Source: Agromyces humatus (GTDB lineage Bacteria; Actinomycetota; Actinomycetes; Actinomycetales; Microbacteriaceae). From it: DNA of 64,000 nt. A model generated the notes under the pieces. That model did not search any database, was not told the DNA's origin, and saw only the letters and a program-made list of their open reading frames with translations. A program made the position numbers and the translations under genes. Below are positions 46,952-57,700 of the stretch, in pieces (the first letter of the stretch is position 1; every line of letters begins with the position of its first letter). Location of the stretch: positions 496,001-560,000 of the forward strand of contig NZ_JAJQPD010000002.1 in NCBI RefSeq assembly GCF_021228295.1. Direction: 5' to 3'.

Positions 46952-48246
46952 GGACGAACCCTCCGCACGAGTCGCTGCAGGTCGGCGAGCGACCCCACGG
47001 TGATGACGGTGGTGCCCGCGATGCTCGCGATGCGCGAGGCGGCGCCGGCCTCGACACGGAACGCGAGCATCTGCGTGTCGGGGCCGAACACCGTCTCGAC
47101 CGATCGGAACTCGGCGAGGGGCACGGCCGAACCGCCCACGACGATGGCGATGCTGGGGGCCGCGAGCCGCTTGGTGCCGTCGCGCACGAACTCCCGCAGC
47201 GAGTCGAACGCACCGCTCACCGCCTCGATGCGACTGGTGTCGTCGAGCAGCACGGTCGGCGTCGCGGTACGCAGCTTGCGGCCCTCGGTGACGACGTCGA
47301 GGCGTGTTCCGTCTCGGATGACCTGGACGCCGAGCGAGGCGAGCACCGAGACGCCGAGCTCGAACTCGTCGTCGGACGCGTAGTGCGAACGTTCGGTCGA
47401 CTGGGCCAGCACGAGCTGCGACCGCCGGGTCTCCTCGTACTGGCGCACCATGAGCTGGCCGGTGCGCGCCGACGTGCGCCAGTGCACGTTGCGCAGGGCA
47501 TCGCCGGGCTCGTACGCGCGCAGCGCATGGAACGAGATGTCGTTGTCGGTGATCGTCTTCGTGACCTCGCCCTCGAGGTCGCGCACGAGCCCCGCAGCCG
47601 AGGGCTGGAGCCTCGCGGTGACCGGGTGCACGAAGAGCTCGACGGGATCGGTCCACCGCACGACGCGACGCAGCAGCCCCAGCTGGTCGCCGCGCACCGA
47701 CGCCGCCGGCCCGGCCACGATCACGGCACGTCGGTTGGTCGGCACCGCGAAGAGCTCTTCGTGCTGCGCGGCCGGTGCGATCGCGGGGATCACGAACTCC
47801 GCGAGCCCCGCACCGACCGGCAGTTCGAGCCGCGACGGGATCGACGGCGCGCTGCCGACGTTCTCGACCACGAGCTGCCCGAGCGCCCGTTCGCCGGCCA
47901 CCACGCGGCTCGGCTGCAGTGCGATGTCGACCCGGTACTGCATGCGACCGAAGACGAACGGCACCGAGACGAGCAGCGCGGCCGCGAGAGTCGCACCCAG
48001 GAACGCGAACTCGACCCAGCCGAAGCCCCACGCGAGGGTGAACGATACGACGACGGCCCCCAGCACGAGCCATCCGGTCGTCGAGACGACGCCGGTGACC
48101 GGCGCAGACCACCGGGCCACCCGTTTCGCCGTCGCCGCCAGACGGCCGCCGATGGAGCGAGCGGATGCCGCGACCGCTCGCCCGGCGGCACGGAATGCGA
48201 TGCGCGCCTGCGAGGGGACTCGGGGCGCACGGGTCTCGGCCGTCAT
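46948..48246 (-). CDS. DUF58 domain protein, second copy
   Basis: 432 residues with two N-terminal membrane helices (about residues 48-95). The DUF58 core is recognisable in LRAYEPGDALRNVHWRTSA and GQLMVRQYEETRRSQLVLAQ. ATG 48246 overlaps the moxR stop and its own stop overlaps the next start, so moxR, DUF58 and transglutaminase-like gene are translationally coupled. Probably an adaptor or client of the MoxR at 48243. Confidence 0.9.
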   Translation of the reverse strand: MTAETRAPRVPSQARIAFRAAGRAVAASARSIGGRLAATAKRVARWSAPVTGVVSTTGWLVLGAVVVSFTLAWGFGWVEFAFLGATLAAALLVSVPFVFGRMQYRVDIALQPSRVVAGERALGQLVVENVGSAPSIPSRLELPVGAGLAEFVIPAIAPAAQHEELFAVPTNRRAVIVAGPAASVRGDQLGLLRRVVRWTDPVELFVHPVTARLQPSAAGLVRDLEGEVTKTITDNDISFHALRAYEPGDALRNVHWRTSARTGQLMVRQYEETRRSQLVLAQSTERSHYASDDEFELGVSVLASLGVQVIRDGTRLDVVTEGRKLRTATPTVLLDDTSRIEAVSGAFDSLREFVRDGTKRLAAPSIAIVVGGSAVPLAEFRSVETVFGPDTQMLAFRVEAGAASRIASIAGTTVITVGSLADLQRLVRRVRP

Positions 48247-49211
48247 GCCGCCCGGTAGGCCGGCGGCGCGACGTCGACGAGCACGCCCGAGACGATGTCT
48301 TCCGCGGCGACGCCCGCGAACTCCGACTCGGGGTCGACGATGATGCGGTGCGCGAGCACCGGCACGGCGAGGTCGCGAACGTCGTCGGGGGTCACGTAGG
48401 TGCGGCCGTGCGCGATCGCCCACGTCTTCACCGTGCGGGCGAGCGCGAGCGCCCCGCGCATGCTGACGCCGAGCGACGAGTCCTTGTGCGCGCGCGTCGC
48501 GGCGACGATGTGGTTGAGGTACGAGAGCACCGCCGCGTCGACGTAGACCTCGGAGGCCAACTGCGCCATCGTCGTCACCGAGCTCGCCGCGATGATCGGT
48601 GAGACCTTCGATGCGCGCGCGCGGTTCGCCGAGTCGAGCAGCAGGGTCACGGCGGTGTCGTGGTCGGGGTAGCCGAGCGACGTCTTGATGAGGAAGCGGT
48701 CGAGCTGCGCCTCGGGCAGCGAGTAGGTTCCGGCCTGCTCGACGGGGTTCTGCGTCGCGATCACCATGAACGGGCTGCCCACCTCGTAGCTCACGCCGTC
48801 GACGGTGACCCGGCCCTCCTCCATGACCTCGAGCAGCGACGACTGCGTCTTCGGGCTCGCGCGGTTGATCTCGTCGGCCAGCACGATCGACGCGAAGATC
48901 GGGCCGCGATGGAACTCGAAGTGTCCCTTGCCCTGGTCGTAGATCGTGACGCCGGTGACGTCGGAGGGCAGCAGGTCGGGCGTGAACTGGATGCGCGAGT
49001 GCGTGCCGTCGAGGGTGTTGGCGAGCGCCTTCGCGAGCACGGTCTTGCCCGTGCCCGGGAAGTCCTCGAGCAGCACGTGGCCGTCGGAGAGCAGCGCGGT
49101 GACGACGAGTTCGATGACCTCGCGCTTGCCGAGGATCGCCTGGTCGATGTTGTCGACGAGCTTCGAGAAGGCGTCCTGGAACCACTGCGCCTGTTCTTGG
49201 GTCACTGCCAC
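48243..49211 (-). CDS. MoxR family AAA+ ATPase, second copy
   Basis: 322 residues. Walker A is EDFPGTGKTVLAKAL (Lys56), Walker B is [20 protein letters not shown], and VIATQNPVEQAGTYSLPEAQ is the sensor region. It is a paralogue of the MoxR at 30820, with the same core but a different N-terminus (AVTQEQAQWFQDAF). It is the first gene after the shared promoter element at 49332-49373, about 120 bp upstream. Likely remodels or activates the surface-protein apparatus together with the DUF58 protein. Confidence 0.93.
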   Translation of the reverse strand: MAVTQEQAQWFQDAFSKLVDNIDQAILGKREVIELVVTALLSDGHVLLEDFPGTGKTVLAKALANTLDGTHSRIQFTPDLLPSDVTGVTIYDQGKGHFEFHRGPIFASIVLADEINRASPKTQSSLLEVMEEGRVTVDGVSYEVGSPFMVIATQNPVEQAGTYSLPEAQLDRFLIKTSLGYPDHDTAVTLLLDSANRARASKVSPIIAASSVTTMAQLASEVYVDAAVLSYLNHIVAATRAHKDSSLGVSMRGALALARTVKTWAIAHGRTYVTPDDVRDLAVPVLAHRIIVDPESEFAGVAAEDIVSGVLVDVAPPAYRAA

Positions 49212-49331
49212 GTTCGTTGTCTCCTCATGCTGGCGGCGCGACGGACACGCCGAACGACTTCATTTTGAACCGGGAGTCACGGTCGGCCCCCACCGCGCGG
49301 TCGCGGCGCCACGGACGACGCGCGAATCACG

Positions 49332-49373
49332 CTAACACGGCGCCTGCCGTCCCCCGAATGGGGACGTCTCCCC
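49332..49373 (-). promoter_or_regulatory. Shared promoter/operator element, copy upstream of moxR
   Basis: On the minus strand: GGGGA-n4-TCCCC (49373-49360), then 22 bp containing a further GGGGA, then TGTTAG (49337-49332). The same arrangement with identical spacing stands at 60191-60232. The TGTTAG may be the -10 element and the 14-bp palindrome an operator or activator site. It lies in the 181-bp gap between the stop of the giant protein gene and moxR, about 120 bp upstream of the moxR start. Confidence 0.6.
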
Positions 49374-49392
49374 ACCGCGCATTCGATGCGAT

Positions 49393-52300
49393 TCAGCAAT
49401 CTGCCACGCTCCGTCCGGCCCGGTTCGTGTCGCTCGCGCGAATGAACCAGCCGTTGTACACACCCGACTCGTGCCGCAGGTAGAACCAGTCGGATCCGTT
49501 GCGCTGCGAGCGGCAGACGGCGTCGATGACGCTGCCGGCGGGGATGCGCCCGGCCGGGTTCATGGTGCACCCGAGGTCGAGGTTCGTCGGCGGGTTGTTG
49601 TAGGTCGAGTCGGGCTCGGGACACGCCGCCGTCGCAACGACGGTGTGGTTCGTCGGCGTCCAGGGTGCCGTCGCGGTCGCGATGTTCGACGCCGTCCAGT
49701 CACCGCACGCGCGGGCGTTGCACGCCTGCACCTCGAAGCGATGCGGAACGCCGATGGCCGCCGAACCGGTGTGGCCGAGGTCGGGCGTCGATCCGCTCAT
49801 CGTGCTGTTCAGGGTCATGCGCCAGTTGTAGTCCGTCACGGGGCGACCGCCGTCGAACGCCGGCGGGGTCCACGAGATCGTGATGCGACCTGAGCCGTCG
49901 CTCGACGCGTCGAGACGGGCGCTCGCGGGTGCGCTCGGCTTGCCGAAGGGGACCGCGGTGCGGCTCGCTGCGGACGGCTCGGAGACTCCCTTGTCGTTCG
50001 TCGCGGTGACCCTGAAGGTGTATGGGCTGCCGTTCGACAGCCCCGAGATCGTCTGCGGCACGCCGTCTGCTGAGGCCGGGAAGTCCCGGCTCGAGGTGCC
50101 GTACGACACGGTGTAGCCGGTGATCGGCGAATTGTTCGACGCGTTCGCGCGCCACGTCAGGTTCACCGTGCCGTCGCCGTCGGAGACACCGGTGATCGTC
50201 GGGGCATCGGGCCGGTCTCGCACGATCACGGTCACTCGACCCTGAGCCTGGCGCGCGACATCCTTCGTCGCGTCCTCGATGCGGTAGATGATGCTGAGGG
50301 TGCCGCTGAAGATCGGCCCGGTACGCACGGTGATGCCAGACGACGTGTGCGACACCGTGGCGCTCGATCCGACCCCGCTCGAGTCGATCTCGGCGCCGAT
50401 CACGCGCAGCGGCCGGTCGGGGTCGAACGGGTTGACATCGTTGTCGAGCACCGGGATCGCGAGCGTCGCGCTGCGCACCATCTCTCGCGGACCGTCGTCG
50501 ACGGCCCGCGGCTTCGGCCGCGTGGACGACACGACCCGGATATCGACATAGCCCGGCACCGAGAACTCGTCGAATCCGACGTCGAAGCTGAGCCGCACGC
50601 CGTTTCCTGGCTGCACCCCGATCGGCGATGAGACCCGCAGGATCGAGCCGTCGATGATCGCAGCGTCGACATCGGAGCTCGCACCATCGAGCCCGGTGAA
50701 CTCGAGCCGGTCGATGATCTCGGGATTCGGGTGATCGCTCGACGCTCGCAAGTCGATCTCGAGCGGGGCCTCGCCCGCCTCGATGATCTCGGATCGCGGC
50801 GTGAACGTCGGCGGGGTGTCACGGAATCCCGGGTCGCCGACCGTGATGGGGATCGTCAGGATCGCGCGGCGCCCGGCCGGGTCGCTCGGCCCGTCGCCGT
50901 CGGTCACCTCGAAGCTGACGGATGCCTCGCCGCGGAAGTCCCGCTCGGGAACGAAGCGCAAGGTCTCGGCGTCGACGAACGGCGACGACTCGGCACGCAT
51001 CGCCGTCGCGGCGAGGATCGTGGCGGGCTTGCCGCTCGGCACCTCGACGAGCTCCGCGACATCCCACCCGATGCTGCCGTTCATCGGGACGACGACGTCT
51101 CCGACGTCTTTGAGGTGGGGCGCGGCGAACTTCGCACGCTCCTCGGCGAGCAGTTCCTCCGGCGTCTTCTCACGCTCCTCGAGTTCAGCGGGGCGGTCCC
51201 CGTCGGGCACCGCGGGGACGACGACGAACGCCATGGCGCTCAGGTCGTCGACCTCGTTCGTCACTCGGTAGGCGACCGCGAACCGCTTCGAGCCAGGCTC
51301 GACGTCGATGCTTCCGTCGTCATGCACGACGGCCCGCGACGCGTTCGGGCCCTCGACCCGCACGGTCAGGTCGTCGACGAGTCCGCCGGGGTTCGTCGCG
51401 TCGCTCAGAGGGCGCACGTTGACCGCCTCGCCCGCGACGACCGCTTCGGGCTCGATGACCTGGTCTTCCGCGGTCGGCGGCGCGATGACGGCGTCGTCGC
51501 TCACGGTCACCTGCACGAACGCCGAGTCGACACCGCCGTGCCCGTTCGAGATCTCGTAGCGGAACGAGAAGCTTCCCTCGCGGTCGGGCGCGGTGAGCAC
51601 GATGCGTCGGTCGTCGTGCACCTCGGCGCCGAGGCCGGCGTCGACGTCGCCGAGGTCGCCGACCTCGATTGCATGCCCGTTCGGGTCGGAGTCGTTGAGC
51701 AGCACCTCGATCGACGCCGTGCGCCCCGGCCGCAACTCGACGACATCGTCGACCGCCGCCGGTGGCGACTGCACCGCCGGCCGTGGAATCACCCCGATGC
51801 GCACCGTGCCGATCGCCGTCTCGCCTCGGGTGTCGCGCACCTCGTAGCCGAAGGTGTCGGTTCCGCCGCTGCCCACGAGCGCCTCGTACGTGATCTGCGT
51901 GCTCGTGCGCTCGATGATGCGGCCGAGCGAGGGCGGAGTCGAGATGCCCGTGAGCACGACCGAATCACCGTCGGGGTCGAGCCCGTCGAGTGGCACGTCG
52001 ATCTTCACCGCGGAGCCCGAGAACGTGCGCGAGGTCAACGGCGTCGGGATCGGGCCGCGGTTCTCGGTCTCGTCGCCGACGACGTGGAATCTCACCGAGG
52101 CCCGGGAATGCTGCTCGAAGTCGTCGCCCACGGTGTAGACCACCGAGTACTCCCCCGGTTGCTCGGGCGCCTGGAACCGCACGAAATCGCCGCTGACGAA
52201 CGCGAGTCCTTCACCGACGAGCGCGTCGCTCAGTTCGGCGCCGACGTGCATGGTCGCGGCATCCGGATGGTGGTCGTTGCCCAGCACGTCGACCCGCGCG

Positions 52301-54696
52301 ATATCACCGGCGCGCACCGTGACGACATCGTCGACGGCGACCGGCGGCTGGTGCTTCACGAGGGGCGTGACCGGCACGACGGTGACCGTGGAGCTCGCGG
52401 TGTTCACGCCGTCCGAGATCGTGTACGCGAACCGCAGCTGCCGGTCGAGCGCCTCGGTCGTGCTGACGCGGGCGACGGTGTTGGTGAGCAACTCCACCGA
52501 GACGAGACCCTCGGCGGCGGTGTCGTCGACGGCCTGCACTGCGAGCACCCGGCCCGAGGGCGAGACGTCGTTGGCGAGCAACGGCACCGAGACGGGCTCG
52601 CCCGGCCGCAGGTACGCCGTGTCCTTCACCGCGACCGGAGGCGGCACGTCATCGGGTGCCTCGACGACCTCGACGCGGACGAGGCCCCTGCTCACCGCCG
52701 GTCCCGCCGCGAGGTCGTAAAGGAACAGGTACGAGCCCGGCACGCCGCTCGAGAACGCGATCGTGCCGCGCTCGGGGTTGGGCACGGCTCGAGCATCGGC
52801 CGACACCTCGTCGACGCTCGCGAGGGCGAGTGCGGCGCCCGATGGAGACAGGTCGTTGGCGAGCGGTTCGATCTCGACCGTCTCGCCTGTGAACGCCTGC
52901 ACGAAGTCGGGCGTGCCGACGGGGTTCAGGCTCCCCGACGGCGCGACCTCGACGGCGAGCGTGCCGGTCGCCGTGACGGTGCCGTCGGAGACGACGTACT
53001 GCACCTCCTTCGCGCCGGGCGTGCCCGACCGGTGCTCGAAGGTGACCTGTCCGTCGGGGCTGAACCGTACGGTGTCGCCGCCGACCGGCGATGCGGACAC
53101 GAGCGACAGGTCGTCACCATCGGGATCGATCCAGTCGACGAGCACGTTGGTGCCGAGTCGTTGCCCCTGCTCGACGGTGATGCCCGCGGCACGCAGCGCG
53201 GTCGGCGCCGCGTTCTCGCTCACGGGAACGACGCGAACGTCGACGGATGCCTCGGCCAGGCCGCCCCGGCCATCGTCGAGGCCGTACCGGAACGAGGCGG
53301 TGCCGACGAAACCGTCGGAAGGCGTGAACTGCAGCGCGCGTCCGCCGTCGATCGCGTCGAGGCGCCCCGCGGACTCGGCGAGCTCGGGTACTCCTTCGAC
53401 GACCAGCACGTCGCCGTCGGGGTCGGTGTCGTTGGCGAGCACGTCGAGGATCGTCGCGCGCCCCGGACGCGCTCCCATGGCGTCGTCGCGGGCGAGCGGC
53501 GGCCGGTTCTGGTCGGTGCGCTCGGCGAGCGTGTCTTCGAACGTCTGCTGCGAGCTCTGCTCCTCACCCTCCTCGTCGTCGCCTTCTTCGGGCGGCGTGA
53601 CCTCTTCCCAGTTGTCGACCAGCCGCATGTCGGACTCGACGAGCCAGGCGTCGCCGTTCGTGAGGTTGTTGAGGGCGATGACGTCGCGGTTCACGCGGAA
53701 CTCGAGCCGACCGGCCGTGGTCGGCTGGTCGATCGCGACGGCTCGCGCGGCGACGTCGTCGCACGCGGCGAGGTAGCGGGCGGCGGCTGCCCAAGCCCCG
53801 TGCGTGCAGGAATCGACTCGCACGGGCGCCGCAACCGATCCCGAGTCAGTGGGCCCGCGGCTGTCGGTGTCGGCGTCGTCCGCGTCGTCGGCGGGCACGA
53901 TGCGCACCGCGCCGCCGTCGAGCGGCACCGCGATCAGACCGGCGGATGTCGCGACCCAGGCATCCTCCGACGCGGGGCCGCTCTGCTGCAGCCGCACGCC
54001 GGGCCGTGGGAGATCGATCGATCGACCTCGAACGACGACCTGATCGGCCTCGGTGTCGAGGATGACTGCATCGTCGCCCACCGCCGCGAGCTCGTGCTCG
54101 CCGAGCTTCGGCACTTCGACCGACGTCGGCTCAGCCTCGATGCGGAGGGTGTGCAGGCGCCGCTCGCCGGGGTCGCTCGCGAACACGGTTCCGGTGGAGG
54201 ACACGGCGATCCTGCTGTCGGCACCGAGCTCGAGCACCGGTTCCGCGGCGGGGTCGAATGCGAGCTCTCCCGCGGCGGGAACCGTCCACATCTCGCCCTT
54301 CGGCGAGAGCACCGCGATCGTGTCGCCGCCATAGGCGAGCTGCGACCCGATCGGCACGTCGATGCGCTCATCGAGCGTGGTGAATGCGGGGTCGACGCGT
54401 TCCACGGCCCCGACCGCGCGATCGTAGAGGAATACGTGGTCGCCGTTCTGGAACACGTCGACCTCGTTCGAGCCGACGGCCACGGCGGCGTCGAGCTCTT
54501 CGATCTGGCGGTTCAGACGGCCCGCGAGGAGGTCTTCCGCGTTCGTCACCCACACGTCGCGTGCGCGCAGTTCAGGGTCGGTCACCGGGAACCCCTGATG
54601 CAACACGGCCAGGGCGAGCGGACCTCCGACGAGCACCGCGAAGCAGGCGACGGTCGCGATCGACCGCCGCCCGCCGAACCCACGGGGTCGCATCAT
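49393..54696 (-). CDS. Giant surface protein with propeller-like, cadherin/Ig-like and FN3 domains (copy A1)
   Basis: 1767 residues. A short basic N-terminus and one membrane helix (residues about 12-32) anchor it with the bulk outside. Residues about 45-345 look like a beta-propeller (AYGGDTIAVLSPKGEMW, IAVSSTGTVFASDPGERRL). An acidic linker near 370-390 is followed by cadherin/Ig-like repeats with ANDTDPDGD and LLANDVSPSG motifs to about residue 1180. A helical EEREKTPEELLAEERAKF linker, two more beta domains, fibronectin III domains from about 1500 (ITGYTVSYG), and a C-terminal SH3-like part with Cys pairs (from about 1685) complete it. It is a paralogue of the next gene with a different tip. 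Likely an adhesin or envelope organiser. Confidence 0.85.
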   Translation of the reverse strand: MMRPRGFGGRRSIATVACFAVLVGGPLALAVLHQGFPVTDPELRARDVWVTNAEDLLAGRLNRQIEELDAAVAVGSNEVDVFQNGDHVFLYDRAVGAVERVDPAFTTLDERIDVPIGSQLAYGGDTIAVLSPKGEMWTVPAAGELAFDPAAEPVLELGADSRIAVSSTGTVFASDPGERRLHTLRIEAEPTSVEVPKLGEHELAAVGDDAVILDTEADQVVVRGRSIDLPRPGVRLQQSGPASEDAWVATSAGLIAVPLDGGAVRIVPADDADDADTDSRGPTDSGSVAAPVRVDSCTHGAWAAAARYLAACDDVAARAVAIDQPTTAGRLEFRVNRDVIALNNLTNGDAWLVESDMRLVDNWEEVTPPEEGDDEEGEEQSSQQTFEDTLAERTDQNRPPLARDDAMGARPGRATILDVLANDTDPDGDVLVVEGVPELAESAGRLDAIDGGRALQFTPSDGFVGTASFRYGLDDGRGGLAEASVDVRVVPVSENAAPTALRAAGITVEQGQRLGTNVLVDWIDPDGDDLSLVSASPVGGDTVRFSPDGQVTFEHRSGTPGAKEVQYVVSDGTVTATGTLAVEVAPSGSLNPVGTPDFVQAFTGETVEIEPLANDLSPSGAALALASVDEVSADARAVPNPERGTIAFSSGVPGSYLFLYDLAAGPAVSRGLVRVEVVEAPDDVPPPVAVKDTAYLRPGEPVSVPLLANDVSPSGRVLAVQAVDDTAAEGLVSVELLTNTVARVSTTEALDRQLRFAYTISDGVNTASSTVTVVPVTPLVKHQPPVAVDDVVTVRAGDIARVDVLGNDHHPDAATMHVGAELSDALVGEGLAFVSGDFVRFQAPEQPGEYSVVYTVGDDFEQHSRASVRFHVVGDETENRGPIPTPLTSRTFSGSAVKIDVPLDGLDPDGDSVVLTGISTPPSLGRIIERTSTQITYEALVGSGGTDTFGYEVRDTRGETAIGTVRIGVIPRPAVQSPPAAVDDVVELRPGRTASIEVLLNDSDPNGHAIEVGDLGDVDAGLGAEVHDDRRIVLTAPDREGSFSFRYEISNGHGGVDSAFVQVTVSDDAVIAPPTAEDQVIEPEAVVAGEAVNVRPLSDATNPGGLVDDLTVRVEGPNASRAVVHDDGSIDVEPGSKRFAVAYRVTNEVDDLSAMAFVVVPAVPDGDRPAELEEREKTPEELLAEERAKFAAPHLKDVGDVVVPMNGSIGWDVAELVEVPSGKPATILAATAMRAESSPFVDAETLRFVPERDFRGEASVSFEVTDGDGPSDPAGRRAILTIPITVGDPGFRDTPPTFTPRSEIIEAGEAPLEIDLRASSDHPNPEIIDRLEFTGLDGASSDVDAAIIDGSILRVSSPIGVQPGNGVRLSFDVGFDEFSVPGYVDIRVVSSTRPKPRAVDDGPREMVRSATLAIPVLDNDVNPFDPDRPLRVIGAEIDSSGVGSSATVSHTSSGITVRTGPIFSGTLSIIYRIEDATKDVARQAQGRVTVIVRDRPDAPTITGVSDGDGTVNLTWRANASNNSPITGYTVSYGTSSRDFPASADGVPQTISGLSNGSPYTFRVTATNDKGVSEPSAASRTAVPFGKPSAPASARLDASSDGSGRITISWTPPAFDGGRPVTDYNWRMTLNSTMSGSTPDLGHTGSAAIGVPHRFEVQACNARACGDWTASNIATATAPWTPTNHTVVATAACPEPDSTYNNPPTNLDLGCTMNPAGRIPAGSVIDAVCRSQRNGSDWFYLRHESGVYNGWFIRASDTNRAGRSVADC
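53481..53557 (-). repeat. 77-bp near-identical block, copy in giant gene A1
   Basis: Matches 58914-58990 at 76 of 77 bases, with one mismatch at 53542 (C) versus 58975 (G). It codes for the end of the acidic linker and SSQQTFEDTLAERTDQNR. Flanking stretches of the two genes differ at roughly one base in ten, so this block is more alike than its surroundings. Confidence 0.85.
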
Positions 54697-54756
54697 CGGG
54701 TCAGAGGTTCACTCGTTCGTCGTCGGTTGTGCTCGAAGGGCTGTCGGTGAGCGTGT

Positions 54757-57700
54757 TCACCACGTGTTGTAGCCGATGTTGTTCCACTGGGATCCGCTGA
54801 TCGCACCAAGGGTGCGCGAGGTGCCGCCGCTGACGTTCTCGAAGCGCACCGCGATCGTCTCCCCTGCCAGGCGCCTGCCGAGGTGGTTCTGGAGCTCCTT
54901 GTTGCCACTCGCGCCGATCGTGACGGTCTCCCTGTAGCTGCCGACGCCGGCTCCGTTGACCGTCGCATACACGCGGTACGTGCCCGGATCCATATCCGTC
55001 CACGTGATGCGCACGTTCGCGCACCCGCCCCCGCCGCTGTCGCACGCCTGGCTTCCGCCCTTGCCGATCGATCCCGAAGGCACCGGCGGCGGGGCGTTCT
55101 GCACGCCCACGTTGACCGACGCGACGCCGCTCGTTCCGCCGCCGTTGTTGTTCACGGCACGCACGTCGACACGGTGCGTGCCCGCGCCGATGCCGCCGAA
55201 CGAGGTGGACGTGCCGCTCACGTCCTTCCAGTTGCCGCCCGCGATGCGCGCCTCGTAGCGCACGCCACCGCCGCCGGTGTCGCTCGGGGCGTTCCAGTCG
55301 ACGTTCACGGTCGTGGGGGCGTATCCGGCGGCGTTCGCACTGAGGCTGCGCGGCTCGCTCGGGCGCCCGTACGGCGTCGCCGACGTACCGCCCGATGGCG
55401 CGCTCCACCCGATGCCGTTCTCGGCGCGAACGGTGAATCGATAGGTCGTGCCGTTGGTGAGTCCGCGGATGGTCTGGTCGACGCCCACCGCCGAGGCGTC
55501 GAACATCTGCGAGCCGCCGTTCCACTGCACTTCGTACCGGGTGATCGGCGAATTGTTGGTCGCCGGCGCACCCCAGCGCACGGTCGCAGTACCCGCGGCC
55601 GCTGAGACCACCGGGGCGTTCGGTGCGTCGGGCTCGTCGCGCACGACGACCGTGACGCGGCCCTGGGTCTCGCGGGCGGCATCCTTCGTGCCGTCTTGGA
55701 TGCGGTAGATCACGCTGAGCGTGCCCGTGAACGCCGCACCCGTGCGCACCGTGATGCCGGTCTCGGTGAAGCTCACCGACGCGTTCGACCCGACGTCGAC
55801 CTGGTCGATCGCCGCGGCGACGACGCGCAACGGCACTCCGTCTTGCTCGAACGGGTTGAAGTCGTTCGCGAGCACGTCGACGTCGCTCGTCTCACCACGC
55901 TGCATGTACACGGGGCCGTCGTCGTTCGCCTTCGGCAGTGCACGGGTCGACGAGACGACCTTGACGTCGACGTAGCCGGGCACCGTGAACTCGTTGAAGC
56001 TCACGTCGAACGTGAGTCGCGTCGCAGCGCCGGGTTGCACGCCGAGCGGCGACGACACGCGCAGCGTGGCGCCGTCGACGATCTCGGCGGTGATGTCACC
56101 CGTCATGCCGGCGAGGTTCGTGTAGGTGATGCGCTCGATGTTGTCGGGGTTCGGCTGGTCGCTCGACGAGCGCAGGTCGAGCTCGATCGGCGCCTCACCG
56201 GCCTCGAGCGTCTCGGAGCGTGGGGTGAATGTCGGCGGCGTGTCGTTGAAGTCGGGGTCGCCGACGGTGATCGGGATCGTGAGCAGCGCCTTGCGCCCGA
56301 TCGGGTCGGCGGCGTTCGCACCGTCGGTGACCTCGAAGGTCATCGACGCCTCTCCGCGATAGTCCTGGGCGGGTGCGTACCGCAGGGTCGTTCCGTCGAC
56401 CAAAGCCGGTTCGCGGGCGTTGGTCGACGACGCCGTCAGGACGAGGGCCGGTTTGCCCGACGGCACCTCGACGAGGTCGGAGACGCTCCACTCGATCTGC
56501 CCGTTCATCGGCACGATGACCTGGCCGATGTCCTTGAGGAACGGTGCGGGGAACTTTGCACGCTCTTCGGCGGCGAGCTCCTCAGGGGTCTTCGGCTTCT
56601 GCGTCTCTTCGACGACCGGCTCGTCTTCGCCACTCGGCACGGGCGGCACGATCACGAACGCCATCGCATCGAGGTCGTCGAGCTCGTTCGTCAGCCGGTA
56701 GGCGACCGCGAAGCGCTGGCGACCGGGCGTCACGTCGATCGTGCCGTCGGCGTGCACCTCGGCGCGGTCGGCGTTCGGGCCCTCGACGGTGACGGCGAGG
56801 TCTTCGACGAGGCCGCCGGGATTCGTGGCGTCGTTCAGCGGACCGACCGTGATGGGCGTGTCGTCGACGACCTGCTCGGGTTCGATGACCTGGTCTTCGG
56901 CGGTCGGCGGCAGGATCACGGCGTCTTCGGTGACCGCGACCTGCAGGAACGCCGTGTCGGCACCGCCGTGGCCGTTGGAGATCTCGTAACGGATCGTGTA
57001 GGCGCCTTCGGCGTCGGGCGCCTCGACCACGACCCGTCGACGGTCGCGGATCTCGGCCGAGATCCCCTCGTCGACTTCGGGCAGGTCGGCGACGTGGAGC
57101 TGGAACCCGCTCGGATCGGAGTCGTTGAGCAGCACCTCGACCGATGCGGTGCGCCCCGGCTTCATCTCGATCGAGTCGTCGACGGCCTTCGGGGGCAGCT
57201 GCACAGCCGGACGCGGGATCACGCCGATGCGGATCGTGCCGGTCGCGGTGGCGCCGAGCGTGTCGCGCAGCTCATAGGAGAACTCGTCGGTGCCGGCGGA
57301 GCCCGAGAACGCCTCGTACGTGAACGAGGTGCTCGTTCGCTCGATCACGCGACCGAGATTCGGGGCGACGGTGATGCCCGTGAGCATGACCGAGTCACCA
57401 TCGGGATCGAGACCGTCGAGCGGCACGTCGATCTTGACCGCCGACCCGGCGAACGTGCGCGAGGTGAGCGGCGTGGGCAGCGGTGCGCGGTTCTCGCCGG
57501 CATCGCGCGCGACCACCGTGAAACTCACGGTCGCGCGCGCCGTCTGCTCGAAGTCGTCACCGATCGTGTACACCGCGGTGTGGACGCCGGGCTCCTCGGG
57601 CGCCTGGTAGCGCACCATGTCGCCGTCGACGAACGCGAGGCCCGCCAGCTCGTCGGTGTCGGCGAGGTCGGGCAGCACGTGCAGCGCGGCCGCATCGGGG

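Noticed and set aside
54697-54756. Third copy of the shared promoter between giant genes A2 and A1
   Set aside because: The 60-bp gap contains no GGGGA-n4-TCCCC palindrome and no TGTTAG, so A1 is probably read from the A2 promoter.
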